A DNA stretch of 64,000 nt from Zygotorulaspora mrakii (taxonomy: Eukaryota > Ascomycota > Saccharomycetes > Saccharomycetales > Saccharomycetaceae): assembly GCF_013402915.1 (NCBI RefSeq), contig NC_050720.1, positions 992,001-1,056,000 on the forward strand, in the 5' to 3' direction. Below the pieces are notes generated by a model. The model was not told where the DNA came from, did not search any database, and saw only the letters and a program-made list of their open reading frames with translations. Below are positions 60,807 through 64,000 of the stretch, piece after piece; position 1 is the first letter of the stretch; every line of letters starts with the position of its first letter. The position numbers and the translations under genes were made by a program.

Positions 60807-63041
60807 CTATTTCGTATCGGTCTTTTCGATCAGTATTTGTCTTAACTTTCTTTGGTCTTGTGCACTTAGTTCATCAACATCACTAAGCCCTTCTTCCTCC
60901 TTAAGATAGGGGCCCTTCCATTTCCTGGGTTCAATAAGTTCTGGTTGAGTTTCACTAAATGCAAAATCTTGTATTAGAAACTTCTTGGCATTGGTAAAAT
61001 TAGCATGTTTCAAAAGTTCAATTAATACGCTATTCAGTTTCCTAACACTGCCCAATGCTGCTCGACTGAGTGTTGATGATGATTCAAGATCTGCCAGCAG
61101 TTTAAAAATCTCCTCCTTGAATGAAGTAACATCCTCCAAGGTACACGATTCCCATTTCAGAAGTTTCATTCGAAACTCTTCATTTACTAGAGTGTTCTTC
61201 AAAACCTGAAAAGGTTCAGATGAAATAAATTTGTCGACAACTATATGCTTCGTAACGTATTCATCTGGGTAACGGATCAAGGCCTGAATGTTGTGATCAG
61301 CAACAGAAATGCCATTGCTTGCGAGAGTCCGTCTTCTTACCAGATCGGTCAATTTTTGCAATTTGAATAAGTCTGGAAGCAGGATGTCTGTGACTTTTAG
61401 CCTTTCCAGTAGTTGATGTTCATCTAGAATATTATAAGAGCTGGGATCGAACTTCCGAACCAACGAGGCACCTCTTTTCATCTCTCTTTTCATTGACCAG
61501 TATTTGCAAAGATTGTATGATAGAATTTGTACATTTGGAATTTTAAGCAGCACAAGTATACGCTGTAGCATTTCTGCAAAGATATGCGGAGCAATAGGAG
61601 TGCCTCGATTTGTTTTCCATATATTTTTTTTTTGAGTATACTGTGACCCACCTTTCCTTTCACGCAAATTAGATTCCGCATTAATATCATTGTACTCTGT
61701 AAAGTACCTTCTTGTTTTAAGAATACCTTCCGTCGCTCTCGCCCAGTTAGCAGGTGCATGCTTGTCACAATAAGCTGTTGGTAAATGAGAAGAATGAATT
61801 TGATTGGAAGCTACCTCAGCAATAGAAGAGCCGCCATAATCCAGATAGAGTCCAGCTCTTTTGGCACATGTGACATGAAATGCTGTAAAGCAATTTTTAT
61901 GGGCGCATTGAATGCAAGCTCCCATCCTTTGTTTACAAATGCTGCAAACCAACTTCCACCTAGATCTGCTTATGTTTTCGACACCTTCTATAGGCTCCAT
62001 ATAGTGAACGTTTGCGAAATAGAGCTCAGGTATCCAAAGGCCACAAACTATATGAGCCCATGATCCTGTGTCGGTTTGTTTGAATGCACCGGTGTGACTG
62101 GGACAAAAAAGACAGTTAACCCTGCGATTTTTGGAAACGAGGCATCGTCTACAGAGCCATTGACCTTCGGGAATAAATACAATCCCATAGCATTCCTGAT
62201 GTACAGCCACATCGCAACCATCGCAGAAGACAATAGCGTTTGAGCTATCACTATCAGTTCCTCCACAAACTGCACAAGCTTGATCAGATGTTTTACCAGT
62301 TCCATCGTCAGATCCATACAGTTCGTAATGAAGTCTTCCTGTATGTAAATGATCGTCGGACGAACAAGTATTGGTTGTGATTTTTCTGGGTGGAATTCGT
62401 TTCTCCAGATGGCACCACTCTCTTTCCAGCACACTCATCAACAACTCGAATATTTCATGCGACAGTTTATTCTTAGAATATTTATCGTTCAAAAATTGAA
62501 GGTATAAGTCATCCTGCTCATCCATATCATATTCTGTTTGGAAATTTTTCAAGTTTTTAGATACTGCAACTAGAAGTGTGGGGTCCAGTATGCTTCTTTC
62601 GTCATGTTGCCCCACTTTAGAGAACTTGGTTATGTATTGCCCATCCACTTTGCTACGTTTCGAATTACCTGGAGGTCCTTTCCGTTTCTCAGAAGCTCTT
62701 TCTCGGCTTGAGCGCACCCTTTGAGTGGAGTCCAATTGTGATATAGGTATCGAAGTTTTTTTGAACGATTTCTTCTTGACATGTAAATTTATCGGCTCGA
62801 GGGTAACTGTGCCATTAAACATGATCTGCTTCATATGAATTTTCGGCTCGGAAGATCCATTAGAAGAATCCGCATGATGAATGTGATCTGCTTCTGAAAT
62901 TTCAATTCCATTTTCCTGGAAGCCACCATCTTTTGGGACAAGCACTGGAAATAACGTGTCTTTTTCTAAGTCGCTATAGAATTCTTGAAACTGCTTTTCC
63001 TCTCTCAACTTAGGACCATCATCACTAGTGCCCCTAAGCAT
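60807..63041 (-). CDS. NTO1: NuA3 acetyltransferase subunit Nto1
   Basis: Nto1 is the Brpf/Jade-like reader subunit of NuA3, which acetylates histone H3 through Sas3. From the ATG at 63041 the protein has 744 residues, against 748 in S. cerevisiae (YPR031W); the frame opens three codons earlier at a TTG. A PHD finger lies at about 257-303 (CAVCGG, CDGCDVAVHQECYG). It is followed by a zinc knuckle and an extended second PHD at about 312-425 (CLFCPSHTGAFKQ, VCGLWIPELYF, AFHVTCAKRAGLYLD). This PHD-knuckle-PHD set is diagnostic. The C-terminal half is helical. Eaf6, a partner in NuA3, is encoded at 43.0 kb. Confidence 0.95.
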   Translation of the reverse strand: MLRGTSDDGPKLREEKQFQEFYSDLEKDTLFPVLVPKDGGFQENGIEISEADHIHHADSSNGSSEPKIHMKQIMFNGTVTLEPINLHVKKKSFKKTSIPISQLDSTQRVRSSRERASEKRKGPPGNSKRSKVDGQYITKFSKVGQHDERSILDPTLLVAVSKNLKNFQTEYDMDEQDDLYLQFLNDKYSKNKLSHEIFELLMSVLEREWCHLEKRIPPRKITTNTCSSDDHLHTGRLHYELYGSDDGTGKTSDQACAVCGGTDSDSSNAIVFCDGCDVAVHQECYGIVFIPEGQWLCRRCLVSKNRRVNCLFCPSHTGAFKQTDTGSWAHIVCGLWIPELYFANVHYMEPIEGVENISRSRWKLVCSICKQRMGACIQCAHKNCFTAFHVTCAKRAGLYLDYGGSSIAEVASNQIHSSHLPTAYCDKHAPANWARATEGILKTRRYFTEYNDINAESNLRERKGGSQYTQKKNIWKTNRGTPIAPHIFAEMLQRILVLLKIPNVQILSYNLCKYWSMKREMKRGASLVRKFDPSSYNILDEHQLLERLKVTDILLPDLFKLQKLTDLVRRRTLASNGISVADHNIQALIRYPDEYVTKHIVVDKFISSEPFQVLKNTLVNEEFRMKLLKWESCTLEDVTSFKEEIFKLLADLESSSTLSRAALGSVRKLNSVLIELLKHANFTNAKKFLIQDFAFSETQPELIEPRKWKGPYLKEEEGLSDVDELSAQDQRKLRQILIEKTDTK

Positions 63042-63303
63042 TGAAAGCAAGCAGTTGCTTTAACGCTATTTCTACCTGTGCGTTAGTTTGTGTCTTAGAT
63101 TCTATAACCCTTCTTCGCACCTTTTTAGTTATAACGTTTTTTTCGTGATGGTGCTCTCTGACGACATTTCACCGATTCTCTTTGACGATATTGTAATATT
63201 TACAAAAGATTACGCTGTTCTTTGATATGCGACCAGTACATATAGTAGAACCTCTATATAAGTGTAGAATCTATACGGAGGGGATGGTAAATTCTTATGA
63301 TGG

Positions 63304-64000
63304 TTACCAAGTAGACTCTCGCAGCATTTCGACTCTGTCGTTAATATAATCACACATATCGTCATATTGTTTCCGGCCATCTATGGTGGACTCAACCTGC
63401 TGCTTTAAATAACTGAAACTTTCAAACCCATTGTCTCTTTCACATATGAACTTCTTGAAGCAGCTCCAGTTTTCAAGCTCTAGGTCATAGCTTGTTAATT
63501 TAGCGAAATCATCATTATACATTCTATAGTGACCGTGATGAATTGGCGAAAAGCCGGGTTCATCTTTATGACGATTCATGACTTTTCTACCATCAAAGGT
63601 TAAATCTTGTTCTTTACCAAATTCCCAGGGATTGTATTTTGGTAAATGGGAGTGGACGAAAGTCACTGGCACATCTTTGAAGTAAGATCTAAAGTCCGCA
63701 AGATGGTAGCCAAGCTTTTTTTGGATGTTCCAGAATTCTATGGACAAAGCTATGCCGTCATCAGTACCCTCCGTATCTTTTTGTTCGCGATATTTATTCA
63801 GGGCTCGGGTATATTTGGTAGAAATTTCTTCCTTTACTTCTTCGTGTGTTTTGTAATCAAACTCAAGATCATGCTGAAGCATAGCGACCCCACGAAATTC
63901 CTTTTCAGGGGCAGCGTCACCCTCCAGTACCAATGTTTCATCCTTCTTATGAGCCCAATAGCCCATTGCTCCCACAGGGGACTTCACTTGATAGTAGCTT
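63304..64000 (-). CDS. Unidentified protein, C-terminal part (runs off the window)
   Basis: The frame is open to the right edge of the window; the apparent start at 63987 is a GTG and reading continues through it. At least 231 residues are visible, ending in RVEMLRESTW. The sequence is rich in Tyr, Phe, Trp and His, with blocks YWAHKKDETLVLEGD, HLPKYNPWEFGKEQDLTFDG and HHGHYRMYNDDFAKL. I see no membrane span in this part. It lacks the features I would expect of RTG3 (bHLH), which neighbours this region in S. cerevisiae. I do not recognise the family, so no function is given. Confidence 0.7.
   Translation of the reverse strand, partial: SYYQVKSPVGAMGYWAHKKDETLVLEGDAAPEKEFRGVAMLQHDLEFDYKTHEEVKEEISTKYTRALNKYREQKDTEGTDDGIALSIEFWNIQKKLGYHLADFRSYFKDVPVTFVHSHLPKYNPWEFGKEQDLTFDGRKVMNRHKDEPGFSPIHHGHYRMYNDDFAKLTSYDLELENWSCFKKFICERDNGFESFSYLKQQVESTIDGRKQYDDMCDYINDRVEMLRESTW

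Noticed and set aside
1..64000. Point centromere (CDEI-CDEII-CDEIII)
   Set aside because: No intergenic stretch shows a CDEIII-like TTTCCGAAA core with an adjacent AT-rich block and a CDEI box.

Overview
This window is nuclear DNA from a budding yeast of the family Saccharomycetaceae. The evidence is compact, mostly intronless protein genes, an RPL43 gene whose intron has a TACTAAC branch site, tandem Rap1 sites, and gene after gene recognisable as an ortholog of Saccharomyces cerevisiae. Genes that in S. cerevisiae are split between chromosome X (YJR078-YJR095), chromosome XVI (YPR031-YPR041) and chromosome II (YBL104-YBL107) are interleaved here in a single series with no second copy. That is the order expected in a lineage that did not go through the whole-genome duplication (Zygosaccharomyces/Torulaspora, Lachancea or similar). 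I cannot fix the genus from the sequence alone.

Layout: 0.4-7 kb holds SFC1 (mitochondrial succinate-fumarate carrier), RPL43, IME1 behind a 1.8 kb upstream region, and FIP1. 7-20 kb holds BUD4, JSN1/PUF2-type and GRR1. 20-28.7 kb holds BIR1, TIF5, EMC2, TIP41, ERV2, STE18 and TMH11. 28.9-34.9 kb holds a small SPO24-like gene, CSN12, ACF4, VMA13 and GLN1. 35-41 kb is an alpha-glucoside unit (transporter plus isomaltase-type glucosidase, divergently transcribed) lying between GLN1 and ARP7, which are adjacent in S. cerevisiae. 41.4-64 kb holds ARP7, EAF6, AIM24, HTS1, BNA2, MIX23, SRO7/77, PKC1, SEA4, NTO1 and a partial unidentified gene at the right edge.

The standout observation is BIR1, the survivin-like subunit of the chromosomal passenger complex. 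It is split into two overlapping frames. The upstream frame carries both BIR zinc domains and the downstream frame carries the conserved C-terminal helical tail. The two frames are offset by +1. Inside the only stretch where both are open (about 34 codons) lies an exact CTT-AGG-C heptamer, in the correct phase. This is the Ty1/ABP140-type +1 programmed frameshift signal. Reading through it gives a protein of about 709 residues; failing to shift gives a 489-residue BIR-only protein without the tail. If real, assembly of the passenger complex in this yeast would depend on translational recoding.

Regulatory sites visible by eye include tandem Rap1 sites for RPL43, two near-matches to the Rme1 site close to IME1, a composite Mcm1-Fkh element before BUD4, a pheromone response element before STE18, Gcn4 and GATA sites upstream of GLN1, and a MAL-activator-like site in the glucosidase/transporter promoter. 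Gene starts were set at the first ATG consistent with family alignments; several open frames extend further upstream without an ATG.
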